Positions 10,060 through 21,534 of a stretch of DNA of 64,000 nt are shown in pieces; position 1 is the stretch's first letter, and the number at the start of each line of letters is the position of its first letter. Origin of the DNA: Diphasiastrum complanatum (lineage: Eukaryota; Streptophyta; Lycopodiopsida; Lycopodiales; Lycopodiaceae); the NCBI GenBank assembly GCA_029204225.1, contig CM055099.1, positions 60,715,449-60,779,448 on the forward strand. Reading direction: 5' to 3'. Under the pieces are notes generated by a model. That model saw only the letters and a list, made by a program, of their open reading frames with translations. It was not told the DNA's origin and made no database searches. Position numbers and translations under genes: made by a program.

Positions 10060-11582
10060 TAGATTAATCAAAATCATGTCAATTGGCACAGATGTAGTTG
10101 GCACCTTTGGCCTAGCAGGACAATTTTTATAGCAATGTCCATATCCGCATTCTCGACAAAATGGTGTGAAGTTGTTTTTATTTGGACAATCAGCTATTCG
10201 ATGATTTTCACTACAACCAAGACATCCTAATGGAGCTCGTTTCCCTTGTCTTGACTATTGTTGTTGTGCGGCAGCATAAATTGCATATTGCTCATTGACA
10301 CTAGGATCTTTATATTGATTAGACAGTACCATCCATTGATAAATGTTTTGACTTGAGGATGCTTCTGGTTCAACCATATTAGCCTCAGGTTCTTGTTGAC
10401 CTGGAGGTGCTAGTAACGCCAATGGTTGTGGATGTTGGTTTAATCTAAACTCCCTTGGTGGTCCTTCATACTTATGATAGTGTTGTTGAAGGATTATTTG
10501 ATTGAACAGACAAAAGGCTATTTCATGACCAATGAAATTGCAAAGATGGCAATACTTATTGGTCACTCTTTCCTTCATCGTCAGATACTCATTGATTGTA
10601 AGGTTTCTCCCACAGATTGCACAACAAACATTTTTTCTTTTAGGATAGTATTGTTGCATCAACTTGTCAGAAACCTTACTTATCTTAGAAGCATGAGCTT
10701 CCAGTGACTTGAGTTTCTCATCAAACTGAGCTTGCATTTGTTCCATTTGTAGTTGTTGTCTCTGGCCCAATTCTTCGAACACATCCATCACCAAATCCAT
10801 AGTTGCATTGATGTTGGTAGATGCAAGGGTACTAGATGTAGTAGTAGTTTGTCCTTATATATAAGACAACATTCCAATATTGGGTTCATCATCTAACTCT
10901 TCATCTTCATCATGCACTACATCATCCATTGCTTGTTGCAATGTAGTATAGTGCTCCCTTCGCTTAAGTTCACACTAATGTCTTTTGGCAATCCGACTAA
11001 AAACCACATAATTATGGCATAATCGTGAGTCAATTTTGGATTCCATTCTGATCGAAGATGTTTTATTCATTCGATATGAATTCTGACCATCTCTTTCTTC
11101 CTCATCTTGATCTTACTCAGCAACAAGAATGGATCTTCGACAAACTTCATCGTCTTGAATCAAGTGATCAAGTCGACTTTTACTAATTTCCAATCATTGC
11201 GTTCTTGCGGAGTTTGATTTAAATACCAATCTAACATCGCTCTCATAACTGCCATTGGAAATAAATTAAGCTTATCTCCTTGATTAACTTCACCATAAAT
11301 CTCACAAGCTTCTACGTAGATCTGAAGAAATCTAATTAGATCGGTTTTTCCATTATACTTGGGTATTTCCAATCAATGTGTTCTTCTGATTATAGGACGA
11401 GGTGGTGGTAGATGATAACCTTGGTCATCTTGATCCATTTCTTGAGATTGGAAATCTTCAAATGAAAGGTCGTCAGCTAGAAATTCTTTGTAATCAGTAG
11501 AGTAGTGACTAGTAGATGTCTCACTAGAAATGAATCCTAAGGGTTCAAGGAGTCCTAAAGTCTTACCTGATCTGAGTTTCAT
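10060..11582 (-). pseudogene. Gypsy Gag with several zinc knuckles, broken
   Basis: The frame at 11373-11582 starts MKLRSGKTLG, typical of the Gypsy polyprotein N-terminus. The next (11160-11372) holds the capsid-like domain (EIPKYNGKTDLIRFLQIYV, LDWYLNQTP). The 181-residue frame at 10255-10800 has a glutamine-rich coiled stretch, then CAICGRN and CHLCNFIGHEIAFC. Beyond a stop, a further pair of knuckles (CLGCSENHRIADC and CRECGYGHCYKNC) is encoded at about 10100-10240. Such multiple knuckles bind genomic RNA in the particle. Related Gag sequence occurs at 30772-31762. Confidence 0.78.
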
Positions 11583-11639
11583 TCATCAATTTGATAAGTT
11601 ACGTCAAGATGATTTTTTAGATCTATAATTGGATAATCT

Positions 11640-12530
11640 AGATCATTACTCTATAAATGACAAAAAATTGACAATAATGGCCCTTCTAGTAACCTTCACA
11701 GATTTTTCAGTAGTTAATTGGGACTATTCTGAACTCAATGGTGGGCCTTGCGAATGTTACTTATGTGAAGGTTCTTTTTGAGAATTTGACATAAAAAGTC
11801 ACTAAAACTCTTCAATCTGATGTTTCTCATCAAACTAACATTCGCAGGACTAACTGGAGATGGAAAACACTGTAAAACCGGAATGGTAGGCTCAACGAAG
11901 GTTCATATGCACTATGAGAACAAATTTTCAACTTAGCGAGAATTTTGTCTACATAAAATTGGTAATTCAACAAAACTAACCTTCACTAGCCTTTTTCGGT
12001 GGGAACTACCCTTCACAAACTTCATTGATGCTAAGACACTGTATTAGAAGTATTCATGGGGGCTAGCGAAGGTTGTGTGAAGGTTAACAGAGATATCTTG
12101 ATGTTTTTGTTGAAAGATTGTGTTTCCTTCACAAAAAATGATTTCACAGGACCTAGATTTTGGGAACTAACCTTCGTAGAGGTTTCTGAGAGCTTATGTA
12201 AGTTAGAAAACACTTCAATAGGTCTAGCAAAGGATACTTTCAAAATTTTATTAAAAATTGAAGGTTTTTGATGAATTTGACAATTTTTATCACTTTAGCA
12301 TTCGCATGGCTTCTAAAACCAGGCAGGAACCCTCACTAACCTCATAGAACACTAAATTTGGTATATTGGAGACGGGCGAAGGTTTGTTGACCAATTAAGA
12401 GCGCTTTGCTTCTTTTGTGAATTTTTTACAAGGGTTTTTTTATTCTGATTTTTTTTGTTGCTTTATTCAAGTTTCTGGAAAATGGATCGGAAGTAACCTT
12501 CACCCTTCAAACTAGAGTTGTACTGCATCA
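11640..12530. repeat. Cluster of AACCTTCAC / GAAGGTT motifs in both orientations
   Basis: More than a dozen short copies of (GAAC)TAACCTTCRCTAGC and its reverse complement (GCGAAGGTTA) occur irregularly every 50-100 bases. Examples start at 11691, 11765, 11893, 11975, 12065 and 12165. No ORF explains them. They lie upstream of the Gypsy Gag start, so they may belong to that element's leader or LTR. Confidence 0.5.
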
Positions 12531-12599
12531 AGGCGGTCCTGCCTTCAAGTTAGAGAGGGTTAGATCCAAAGGAACAAAAAGCTATCAGGCTATGATGAC

Positions 12600-14100
12600 A
12601 CTTTTGTCTTTCTTCTCTCCCAATTTGCAAAAAAGTGAACATTTTTTTTGTATTTTTCTAATTTTTTGTTTCCCAAATGGATCTTAGCACTGATGTATTG
12701 TATCCCCATACCTACTCATCAATTACAAGTGAGCTAGTGGTAGTTATCCATTCTTGGCTTAGGCCAAGATGTGATTGTGTTGTCATGGTCATAGTTGTGT
12801 TGCTCTTAGCCTTTGTCTGGTCCTAATATGTGTTCTTGAATTTTATCCATTGACATTGTATTGATTTTTTTACCCTACGATGGTAAGGAGCATGTTGTTA
12901 CGACCTCTAGGGGTACGGCTTCATTGTAAATATTTGTGAATAGATTTTAGTATTAGCCTCTACAAGAAGAAAAAATTGAATCTCAAAGTTTGAAATCTAG
13001 CACTTGTGGATAGTTCATAATAGTAATGCACGATGAGAAAAACACACAAAGTTTTGGACTACCTACAATAATAATTGTCATAATTAATACAAAAGCAATT
13101 GCAAAAACTTGAGTTTCGAACATAAACATGCTAGGCAACTAGCTCACATCTTTGATAGACAATGCTTACTGCACTTACAATATGTTACATTGAAGTTCTT
13201 ATTTTTTTTTTAAAAAAGGGATTTCAGCCAAATAGTAATGCTAGCTATTCCCAAAAAAAAAAAAACTCATATTTTAAAAAAAAAGAGCTTTAATGCAAAT
13301 GGTTATTACTTTAGAAGAAAGTCGAGGACTTAAAGAAAAATTTGTACTTTATTCTTGTCAAGAAGTTTATGATTGAGATAGTGAGTTGAGGTAATGAGTG
13401 TTAGGCAAGAGTGATGAAATTGTAAAATCATATATGTTTGAGATGATCTCATGAAAGGAGTTTACTAATATGATAATAATTGCAAAACTAAAATCATGCT
13501 CTACATTTATAGTAAAAAGAAAATATTGTGTCTTTCATGAACTGCCTTCAACCTTGCATTTTAGTAGTCCCAGAAATGAAGATCCAGATTGTACATGCTT
13601 GCACAAGGTCAACCCTAGTTTCTAGAACTGAATGTTCTACTTGGACCTCTACAGCTTGACAAGGTGAGAGTCTAGAATAATAGGCCTAGCAATCTAAATG
13701 ATGAAGCCTCCTTGTTCATATTTCAAACTCTCCTGAACTTTCTGTGATCTCATCTTTAGTTCCAAGAGTGCTTCAAATTGATGGTTTGCAGAAATCCTTT
13801 CAAAAGATGTGTCCCATTGCACACGTCTTACCAGCCATCCACCCTAATGGGATGATTCTAAAATTCATGACAAGCATTACTTCATCTTGATTGGTGTGGC
13901 TACATATATGAAACTCTCCTTTTAGGGGAGATCTTGGTGCTTAATTTCTGTCTTTTATCACTTTACAAAATTCTAGGATATTGATGTTCTCCTCAAGTAC
14001 CTTACTAAACTGAATTTATGTTTTCATGTGACATTATTTTTCGGAACACATTATAGTATGCATCGTACTTTTGATGGTACCCTAAAGACTGCAATTCATG
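12600..14100. other. AT-rich stretch, nothing recognised
   Basis: No coding pattern, splice-bounded frame or element end was recognised here. Only short A- and T-runs stand out, near 13200-13290. Confidence 0.4.
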
Positions 14101-14106
14101 TAAGCT

Positions 14107-14688
14107 TTACATATTCACACCACGGAGTAAAGTATGAAAGACAAGCATCACAATTCCATACCCCAATCTGAAGACGGTATGGATGGAACCCCGAGATGCT
14201 CCCAAATACGGGGGGCCCAATTCCCTAGCTCTGGGAACTGCTAGGGGTGTCATCGACAAAATGGGAGCGCTAGGCTTGGTGCCTTTCTTCAATACTGATG
14301 CCCAAGAAAGGGCTTCTTCATTCTGCTGCTTGATCTTGTGCTCTAGTTCCCATATCATGGTGGTAGTCGATTCAGAGGCTGCAACTTGTTTAGTGTTGAT
14401 GATTTCTTCCATTGAGGCAACTTTGGACTGCAACAAGTTCTTTTCTTTGATTAAAGAGACCACCAATCCCTGCAGCTGTGAAAATTCTTGCTTCAAGATC
14501 TGGAAATCCGCCTTAAACTTGTTCATCTCCCAAGAAGAGAAAAGCTCGGTTGATTTGGAAGGAGTGTATGGGATGAGTGCTATAGATGGAGGTATTGCAG
14601 TTTCTTGGCAAATTGGAGTAGGGAGGAGGCCAGTCGGAAAGGGTAGATCAGTGTGGGTGGAGTTCAAAGGCGTTTCAAGATTACCCAC
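14107..14688 (-). CDS. Hypothetical coiled-coil protein, possible retroelement ORF1 piece
   Basis: This is a 193-codon frame on the minus strand. No ATG lies at its upstream end (the codon at 14688 is GTG), so the true start is unknown and may lie at an internal Met such as the one in SWEMNKF. Residues about 50-130 alternate charged and hydrophobic positions (FKADFQILKQEFSQLQG, KNLLQSKVASMEEI), consistent with a coiled coil. They are followed by SWASVLKKG, which recalls the short basic motif after the coiled coil in plant LINE ORF1 proteins. No reverse transcriptase lies nearby. I cannot assign a function, and a chance frame remains possible. Confidence 0.3.
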   Translation of the reverse strand: MGNLETPLNSTHTDLPFPTGLLPTPICQETAIPPSIALIPYTPSKSTELFSSWEMNKFKADFQILKQEFSQLQGLVVSLIKEKNLLQSKVASMEEIINTKQVAASESTTTMIWELEHKIKQQNEEALSWASVLKKGTKPSAPILSMTPLAVPRARELGPPYLGASRGSIHTVFRLGYGIVMLVFHTLLRGVNM

Positions 14689-14979
14689 GACAGCATGGAG
14701 GTAGGTACAGTAGGCGGCACTGCTTGCTGGACAGTAGGCAGCGTTGCATCTTTCTCAGGCAGTGCTGCCTGCTGCTGCAGTAGATCGTGGGGGGGGGTGG
14801 CCCTTTTTGGAGCCATCGCTGGCTAAGAAAGGGGGTGGAGCGAGGGAGGTGGGGCGTGGCGCTAGGAGGGCGCCACCAGAGAATGTCAGCAGTGATGGAG
14901 AAAAAGGGTTTTGCAGATTTTTATTGGTCCACGTTTGCCCTAGAACATTGTTGATGGGCAGTTGAAGTGCGATTGAAAG

Positions 14980-15640
14980 GCAAACACGTGCACTTTAGAG
15001 AGATAACGTGTGCTTCTGGAAATTTCTAGAGAGAGCACGCTAGGAATTTTCGAGAGAGCTGGCTAGCGATGGATCCAGAGAGTTCGATTGAGAGAGAGAA
15101 CGCTAATGGTTCGGTGCCTGGGATCTTCATAGCATAAGCTGCAGCGCAGCTGCTGCGAGTAGAATCGTGTTAGCTCACCTCAGGGTGTGGAGCAGAGCGG
15201 AGGCAGTGGCTATGTCGAAGCGTAGGTGCAAGGAGCATGCCGTGATGTAAGAATTCAGCAAGCATTGCCAGGAGGACGTGAATGAGGAGGGACGAGCAGG
15301 TTAGTGAAAGGGAGAGATGGCGATTGAGAGAAAAGAGAGATGGGGTAGAGAGAGAAGATGACGCGAATGAAGGACGGGCACGTTAGTGAGAGGGAGAGAT
15401 GGCGAGTGAGAGAGAAGAGAGAGGGGGTAGAGAGAGAGGGTGGTGCTGGGAGCACCACAAAGAGCCGTGAGAGCGGAGGGAGATGGAGGGTGAAGGAGAG
15501 AGATGGGAGGTGAGAGAGCAGAAAGGGGGAGAGGTAAGAGAGAGTTGCTGGGAAGGGGGACGAGGAGTTGAGTGATAGGTGAGAGAGCGCAGGACGAGCA
15601 GGACGAGGAGGAGAGAGAGTGTATGGGGATAGGTTTTTTT
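14980..15640. repeat. Purine-rich GA-laden region
   Basis: GAGAGAG, GGGAGAGAT and GAGGAGGG strings dominate, including near-repeats of GAGAGATGGCGAKTGAGAG (about 15310 and 15395). No coding pattern survives. It grades into the telobox and GA microsatellite at 15640-15768. Confidence 0.6.
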
Positions 15641-15708
15641 TTGGATTTAGGGTTTTTTTAGGGTTAGGGTTTTTTTAGGGTTTCGAATTTGAAAAATAGC
15701 AATAATGT

Positions 15709-15768
<60 letters not shown>
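15640..15768. promoter_or_regulatory. Telobox cluster next to a (GA)n tract
   Basis: Four imperfect TTTAGGG/TTAGGG copies (15644-15682) are followed 30 bases later by an uninterrupted GA run (about 15712-15768). In plants, teloboxes and GA repeats together are features of Polycomb-recruiting DNA and of some promoters. The regulatory role is inference; the motifs are directly visible. Confidence 0.45.
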
Positions 15769-15769
<1 letters not shown>

Positions 15770-16009
15770 AAGGGGTAAGGACTTACTGTACTATCAATCA
15801 TCAAAAATCTAGTCATTACTTCCTATCTATGAACAAGTGAAGAGAACAATGAAAGCAAGACCCTAAAGGAAGGGTAAGAAAGTTGAAATAGGCTTTGAAG
15901 GACGTAAGTACTTCCTGAAAAAATCAATGCAACACCAAAAGTAACCTTCATTTACTTGCATGGGGATGGCATAATGTCATTAATGCCATGACAACGAAAT
16001 ACAATTTTA

Positions 16010-16386
16010 TTACTCAGAGAAGTATTCTCTTCGATGATCACTATCATTTTGCTCAATAAGCTCTACAGGACTTTTCGAGAATGATCCAGTTTTTCTCAGT
16101 CTAGAAGGCAATATGTTCGACTGTTCCCCATGTTTATCTCTACAAATTGTGTATGCAATAGAACTATCACTTGATTGTGGACCAGAAGAAGCACTAGGAC
16201 CACTCATCAACAAAAATCTTCTATCAGGAACTTTATTTCCAGAATTAGAATTATGAATAGATTCCACTGATGTAGTTACTGGAGGAAACCCTGCACTAAG
16301 TGACCTCATTTGCCTGAGCTTGTACCGGTTTTCAGGTATAGGTGGAGTGTTTCTTACATGCTTGAGTTTAGGCGCTGAAGTAGAAG
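16010..16386 (-). CDS. Terminal exon of an unidentified host gene
   Basis: An open frame runs from a good splice acceptor (TGATATGCAG, ending at 16387) to TAA at 16010-16012, which overlaps an AATAAA polyadenylation-type signal. The peptide includes APKLKHVRNTPPIPENRY, SAGFPPVTTSVESI and RRFLLMSGPSASSG. It is rich in Ser, Pro and Arg and lacks transposon hallmarks. Its codon phase fits the upstream exon candidate at 16721-16784, which ends in a CAAG|GTAAGT donor. I do not recognise the family. The sequence looks like a disordered C-terminal tail, and expression cannot be judged. Confidence 0.45.
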
Positions 16387-16720
16387 CTGCATATCAAAGT
16401 AAATCCAACAGAAAAGTGTCCCATAAGTCTGAATAAAATTTAGTATCTTTTGCTCTTGGGCAATAGCAATAATTTTGCAATAAAATGTGTTAAATTTGTA
16501 ATTCACTTCGACCATCTAGAGATTACACAACATGAAGTTGAACTAAGATCATCCACACATACTGAAATCAATATTCCTAACAAAAACTTCCAAAACACAA
16601 AACTGCAAAATCTGATCATATTGATCCTTAAATATGATGACCAAAAAATAATAGCATGCATCTCTCAAGATTACTAGCTTGCAACCGCGTGGAAATTCAC
16701 AAGTATACAAATGTACTTAC

Positions 16721-16784
16721 CTTGGGTTGAAAGCATTCTCCCTATGTTGTCAATCCGCCCTGGCTTCCAGCAACTTATCTAGCT
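16721..16784 (-). CDS. Candidate penultimate exon of the same gene
   Basis: It is bounded by TTTCAG| or GCTAG| on the 5' side and CAAG|GTAAGT on the 3' side. In the phase needed for the next exon it reads CWKPGRIDNIGRMLSTQ. With the first acceptor that phase has an early TAG, so the acceptor six bases downstream would be required, or translation starts at the internal ATG. No earlier exon was found. Confidence 0.3.
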
Positions 16785-16799
16785 CTGAAAGTAGCACAA

Positions 16800-19250
16800 A
16801 TAAACATCACACAACAAATCAGGATGTAAACACGAAGAGAACAAGAAATCTTTGTTCGTTGAACGTGAAATGTTTTTTCACAAATCTTTGTTTGTTAAAC
16901 ATGAAATAGCTTTTTCCATAGCTTGTACCAGTATGGGAAAATTATTTGAACTACATTAACAGAGTACAAAATGCATGGATATAGAATGCCACAAACAGAA
17001 TATTCAGTACCTACACAAGGAAATCAATTCATAATATATGGATGTCCAGCAAATTGCTATTTGAGAACAGAGAGCTAACAAGAAGATGATGAGTGAGTTT
17101 GCTGAGTTTCAAAAAAGCTACAAAATGACAATCCATCAATAGCTATTTCAGCATTGTTAGTACATTGAACCAAGAAAGGATTAATTTTGATTTAACATTA
17201 GCTTGTCACGCATAATTGCGATTAATGTCCTGGAACGTGATCCAAAATGCATTCAGGAATGTGATCCAAAACACGTTCCGGATTTTAGCGTTAGGGTTTT
17301 CCAAAACACAGCTTTCTTTTTTTTTTGCTTTTTTTACTTAACATTTTTTAGCTTCTCCTTAAAAGTTTTTTAGTGGAACTGTCAAAAAAATGAGCTAAAC
17401 TACAATAAAAGTGGACAAAGGTTTCTATGCAGACCTATTGGAGCCGGAATTGTCCAGAATATTGACCTAGAATCTGCATTTATTTTAGTAGCCTGCTATG
17501 GAGGCCCTGCTAGAATACATCTTGTTGGAGTATTTGTATCCAACAAAAAAGAAACTTGCAATTAATGCAAATATAGTCTGTTTCAAGAAAAAAGACTATG
17601 ACAGTCTATCTTTCAATTTCATTTGGTAACCTATTCTCAGTTGAGCATAGATGGAAGGCTCAACAAAATATTCTTTGTTGCAACTGCCTACGTGAACAAG
17701 CTACTACAGACTATGCTAAACTTTAATTTGGTGCCTGATGGTAAAGGAGAATCAAACCACAATTGGGTTCAACTTAGAGCCTGGCAAATTCACTAACAAA
17801 AAAATTTCCAACATACTGACATAAAAATTTCTAACAGAATAATGGTTTTTCATTTCTTTTTTAATAAAAAAATTACGATCTAGGTTTTGGAATCCGGGAG
17901 CATTTTGGATCGGAACGCTATATATATATATATATACTTTTTTTTGTTTTTCATGTATGGGTCAATGTTGCAGTAGATCGCGATCCGCTGCAAAAACTTT
18001 CCGGAACGTGCGTTCCACAAGGTTAGCAATCCGTGACTCAGATCTCAAATTTCTTTTTGTGGACAAAGGTCCTATGGCTAATTTCTCTTTTTTGGGATAG
18101 TTTAGTTAGTGTTAAATAAACTCGAAAATCATCAATGAACACATCCGAAGAACAACGTATTGATAAACTGGAAAGAGGCAAAAATAACATTTGCATAGAG
18201 GCTAGAGCTATATTGATCTAATCAATTGTCACCGTTACAAGCTTACTCGGTCCAACTAAACGGGATTTCACCTAAGGTTATAGAACTTCTAATGCTTGAT
18301 TAACACATAGGAGAAGACCATAGAGTGCCACAAGCAACACACACTTTGCCTTGATAGCACAAGTCTATAGGCCTTTATAGTCAAGGATTGTTTACAAGTT
18401 GTGTATGGCTGAATTTCAACCACATGCTGGATCCAAGTTCCAAAATCAGCTCATTTATCCATGATTTCTAGATTATTGCCAATTTATCCATAAAATAGCC
18501 CATTGAGTTGTCATCTACAAGTTCATCCTTATCCTCACTCATCATCCATAAATTTGGGACCCAACCACCATTCATAGTGATAATTACTTCCGATAGCTCA
18601 CAGTTCCAAAATGGCTTTTCTTAGTATGCACTTGTTTAACAACCTACTGCTGATAAACCAACATACCTCCACCCTTTTATATAATTTTTAAAAAGAATTT
18701 CAAGGAGAAGCAAAAAAAATTAAAGCAAAGTAAGAAACAACATAAAGAAATAAATAAATAAAATAATTGCATTCCAGGAAACCCTAACCCTAGTTTCCAG
18801 AACGCGATCTAGATCAGCTCCGAAACATGGCTTGCAACTAACATGATCCAACCAAAAACCGAAAGAGCGGCTAGCAACTAAAGAGTTCTAAACTTCAACA
18901 AACTGATATCAGATATGTATTATGAAACAATGACGCATACTTAACAAGTAATACAAAGCATAGTACATTCACAAGCTGAATAACGCATTTAGGCTATAGC
19001 ATACCAAAATTGAAACTTGAAAGCAACTATAGACTACAATGTTGTGTGTATATGATGATACAAAAACATGAAAAGTACATGAGTATAATAGATGGACAAT
19101 GGACTCATAGAGTAATGTGACACGAAATAAAACCCTAAGTCCCTATGACTCAAAGGCATCATGATCAGAAGAGAATTCCTCCTCATCAGTATAATTGGTA
19201 GACCCTGAAGCTCTGTCCCTGCCCCTGCCCCTGCCCCTGCCTCCAGCCTC
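16800..19250. other. AT-rich non-coding stretch
   Basis: No gene recognised. A (TA)8-like run lies near 17921-17937. GATCYRGAACG-like strings (GGAACGTGATCC, GGATCGGAACG, CCGGAACGTGCG) recur near 17230-17280, 17900 and 18000 but do not form a clear repeat unit. Confidence 0.4.
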
Positions 19251-19343
19251 CAGGCCTATCCGAGGCTCGTCGAGCCGTTGCTCCCTCTACCTATGATATT
19301 GTTGTCTCTGGCGCGACATGCAAATCCCTCAAAAACCCTACGC

Positions 19344-19574
19344 CTACAGCCCCCCCCCCCCCCCCTTGCATACAAGTGATTCAAGCTCAGCCTGGGTCTC
19401 AGCATCGAGATGAACCCACCCCACATCCTCGCCAATCTCCATCTCCATCTCATCATCCAAGGCCTCCTCCTCATCATCATCATCATCCAATCCCTTCTCA
19501 CCTCCCTCCTCAGCCTCATCACCACCCTCCTCTCCACCCTCCTCTCCTGCATCCTCTGTATCTGCCCTAGCCAT
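19344..19574 (-). pseudogene. Acidic C-terminal tail of hAT transposase
   Basis: The minus frame is almost entirely Glu, Asp and Gly (GEEGGEEGGDEAEEGGEKG, DDDDDEEEALDDEMEMEIGE) and ends near LDAETQAELESLV. Acidic tails of this type follow the dimerisation region of many plant hAT proteins. Assignment rests mainly on its position downstream of the other hAT pieces. A run of 16 C (19350-19365) lies at its end and has probably slipped. Confidence 0.4.
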
Positions 19575-20409
19575 AGAATTAGTGGTTCTGCGCTACCTCC
19601 TATCACATTGTGCCAACTCCCGATGATACTCTTAAAATATATCATCAGCAGCTACAGCCTCTGTCTATGCATGACCTAATGCAGGGTCTGTGCCAAATTA
19701 GCCTCAAGTTGATAGTGCAATAAACCAACCTGTTTAGCTAGAGAATGTCGAGCCTGTTGCATCTCTTCATGAGACCAAGTGCTCCAGTTCCGCAGCCTTC
19801 CGCTCACAAGCCGAAGCGGAACAATCATGAGCAAGGATGCAAGCAGGGGCTGATTTGCCCACCACACCCCACCATGTGAGTGGCTTCGGCAAAAACTCGC
19901 ATACTCACCATGAGATCCAATGAAACATTTTGTATGCGATTCAAATCCAACATCTATCTCTCAATCATGTGCAACAAGGGGCGATGACCTACATAAAGGC
20001 AGGGGACATTGTCAAATTTCCGAATAGAATGAGTGGTCAAAAAGCACACAAAAAGTGTTGACAACTACGTGAGAGCTAAAAACAAGATGGATTAGATAGC
20101 TATTAGCCCTATTGGGGAACAACCCTGACCTGGATACCAATTTTGCGTGTACGTACTCTAGCCGTCCACAAGCTCGACATCTATGCATATGGCTCCAGTA
20201 GCCCACATAGGGTATGAGCAATTGTGTGTATGGGCTTGTGGAAGAAATTCCACCTGTCAAGCCGCTTGTCTAGGTTAGCGAATGTCCTACAAAAACAAAA
20301 ACTCAATCATTGCATTGTAGGAAAAACAACTCAACCATGCTAAAAAATTTTACAAAACAGATTACAAAAAAAGTATACATGTGCTCATCAAAAAGTGGTC
20401 GGTGATGGG

Positions 20410-20865
20410 TCACCCCAATCCTGTCCATAAAGTCATAAATGAGGCCGAGTGTAGAACCCTTTGATCCACCAACCTCAACACATGGGGCACTAGCTGCAGG
20501 AACTCAACTAGCTGCTTGGCTTGTCGCAAAAAGTCATCTCCAAAAACAATCCTCTGGACCCTAAGTCCAATCGACTCACTGTTATGATGCCATTGTGTGA
20601 ACTCAGAGCTAGCTGCCATCTGGGGCAATGCAGGCCGAACCCGAAGCAACTGCTCCAACACAAGAAAGTGGTAGGCAAAGCATGTGGGTGCTGACTTCTT
20701 CAAATCCAACGAACTATATGTCCTGAACACGGTGAGGGCCCTCTTCTTCCTGGTTATAAATGTGACCAGGAATATGGCATTGGATGTGATGGTGGAAAAC
20801 CAGGGGAGGCCTCCTATGTCATGCATCAAAAGATCGATGCAGTGTGGTCTGCACACAGGGTCCAT
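20410..20865 (-). pseudogene. hAT transposase central region
   Basis: The 151-residue minus frame opens with CRPHCIDLLMHDIGGLPW, a close match in pattern to the C-A-x-H-C-I/L-D-L-x-x-x-D-I-G motif after DUF659 in plant hAT transposases. Further on, RTYSSLDLKKSAPTCFAYHFLVLEQ matches the region with the Thr-Arg-Phe-x-T/S track in this family. The piece belongs to the catalytic half of the enzyme. Adjacent pieces are out of frame. Confidence 0.72.
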
Positions 20866-20880
20866 ACAATAGTAGGATAA

Positions 20881-21430
20881 TCTCTCTCCAAAAGCTCACC
20901 CATAACCACACAATTGCTGGCATTGTCAATGACCACTTGCACTACATGATGCGTCCCACCTCGATAACTGTTGCACGTACATGCTCATAGATAAACTCTT
21001 CCGACTCAACAGCGCCAGCTTGAAAAGTCCACACCCTTGAGACATACAATACCCAATGGACATGAGACCAAAGCGTTCATAATAGGCTCGTGCCTAATAT
21101 CAGTCCACCCATCCGATAAAATAGAGCAACCAAATATCACACACAGCCACACATAGTCTCTCTCCAAAAGCTCACCCATAGCCACACAATTGGTGACCAA
21201 TTGCACTACATGATGTGCCCCCACCTCAATGACTGTTGCACGTACATGCTCGAAGATAAACTCTCCCGACTCAACAATGCCAGCTTAAAAAGTCCACAGC
21301 CTTGAAAAATATAGTGCCCAGTAGACATGAGATCCAGATGTTGATAATAGGCCCGTGCCTACTATTAGTCCACCCATCCGATATAATAGAGCAACCATAT
21401 GTGGCCCAACCATGTCGTATGGGATTGAGC
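20881..21430 (-). repeat. Tandem duplication of about 270 bp inside the hAT gene
   Basis: Unit 1 starts at 20881 and unit 2 at 21157, both with TCTCTCTCCAAAAGCTCACC. Both run through CACTACATGATG, TGTTGCACGTACATGCTC and CCACCCATCCGATA to GAGCAACC. Divergence is visible (substitutions and a few indels), so the duplication is not recent. Confidence 0.85.
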
Positions 21431-21534
21431 TCTCTCGTGATGCATGCATACTCCTCTCTCAAATGGCGAGTATGAAGAGCCTCACATGTGGGGGGTCTCC
21501 AAGTGGCTTCACAAGCTGCAACCTCCCTCATCAT
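21006..21534 (-). pseudogene. hAT DUF659 region, duplicated
   Basis: Both minus frames (21006-21224 and 21271-21534) encode GCSI(L/I)SDGWT(D/N)xRHxPI, followed by SCLLGT/SCPLGI and VDFxSW. This is the signature of DUF659 in plant hAT proteins (SDGWTD...N...V...KG..FL...D.S). The second copy has extra upstream sequence (EVAACEATWRPPTCEAL). Having two copies in one gene is abnormal and would disrupt the fold. Confidence 0.75.

Larger units (their letters stand above)
1345..11600 (-). mobile_element. Degenerate Ty3/Gypsy element carrying nested insertions
   Basis: Reading right to left on the minus strand, pieces appear in the normal Gypsy order: Gag (10060-11582), protease (about 8985-9625), the region before RT (7986-8363), the RT N-terminus (7715-7985), the RT/RNase H connection (7099-7365), RNase H (6766-7060) and the spacer before integrase (1345-1671). 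Stops and frameshifts break every domain. A complete Copia element sits at 1672-6760 with a target duplication, and an antisense Copia integrase scrap replaces the RT palm at about 7370-7710. Clear LTRs were not found. The Gag and pre-RT regions resemble those at 30772-31762 and 35774-36163, so one Gypsy lineage has left several fragments in this window. Confidence 0.8.

Noticed and set aside
19376-19679. His/Pro/Ser-rich and Leu/Ile-rich plus-strand frames
   Set aside because: They are antisense to the acidic hAT tail; composition bias explains their openness.
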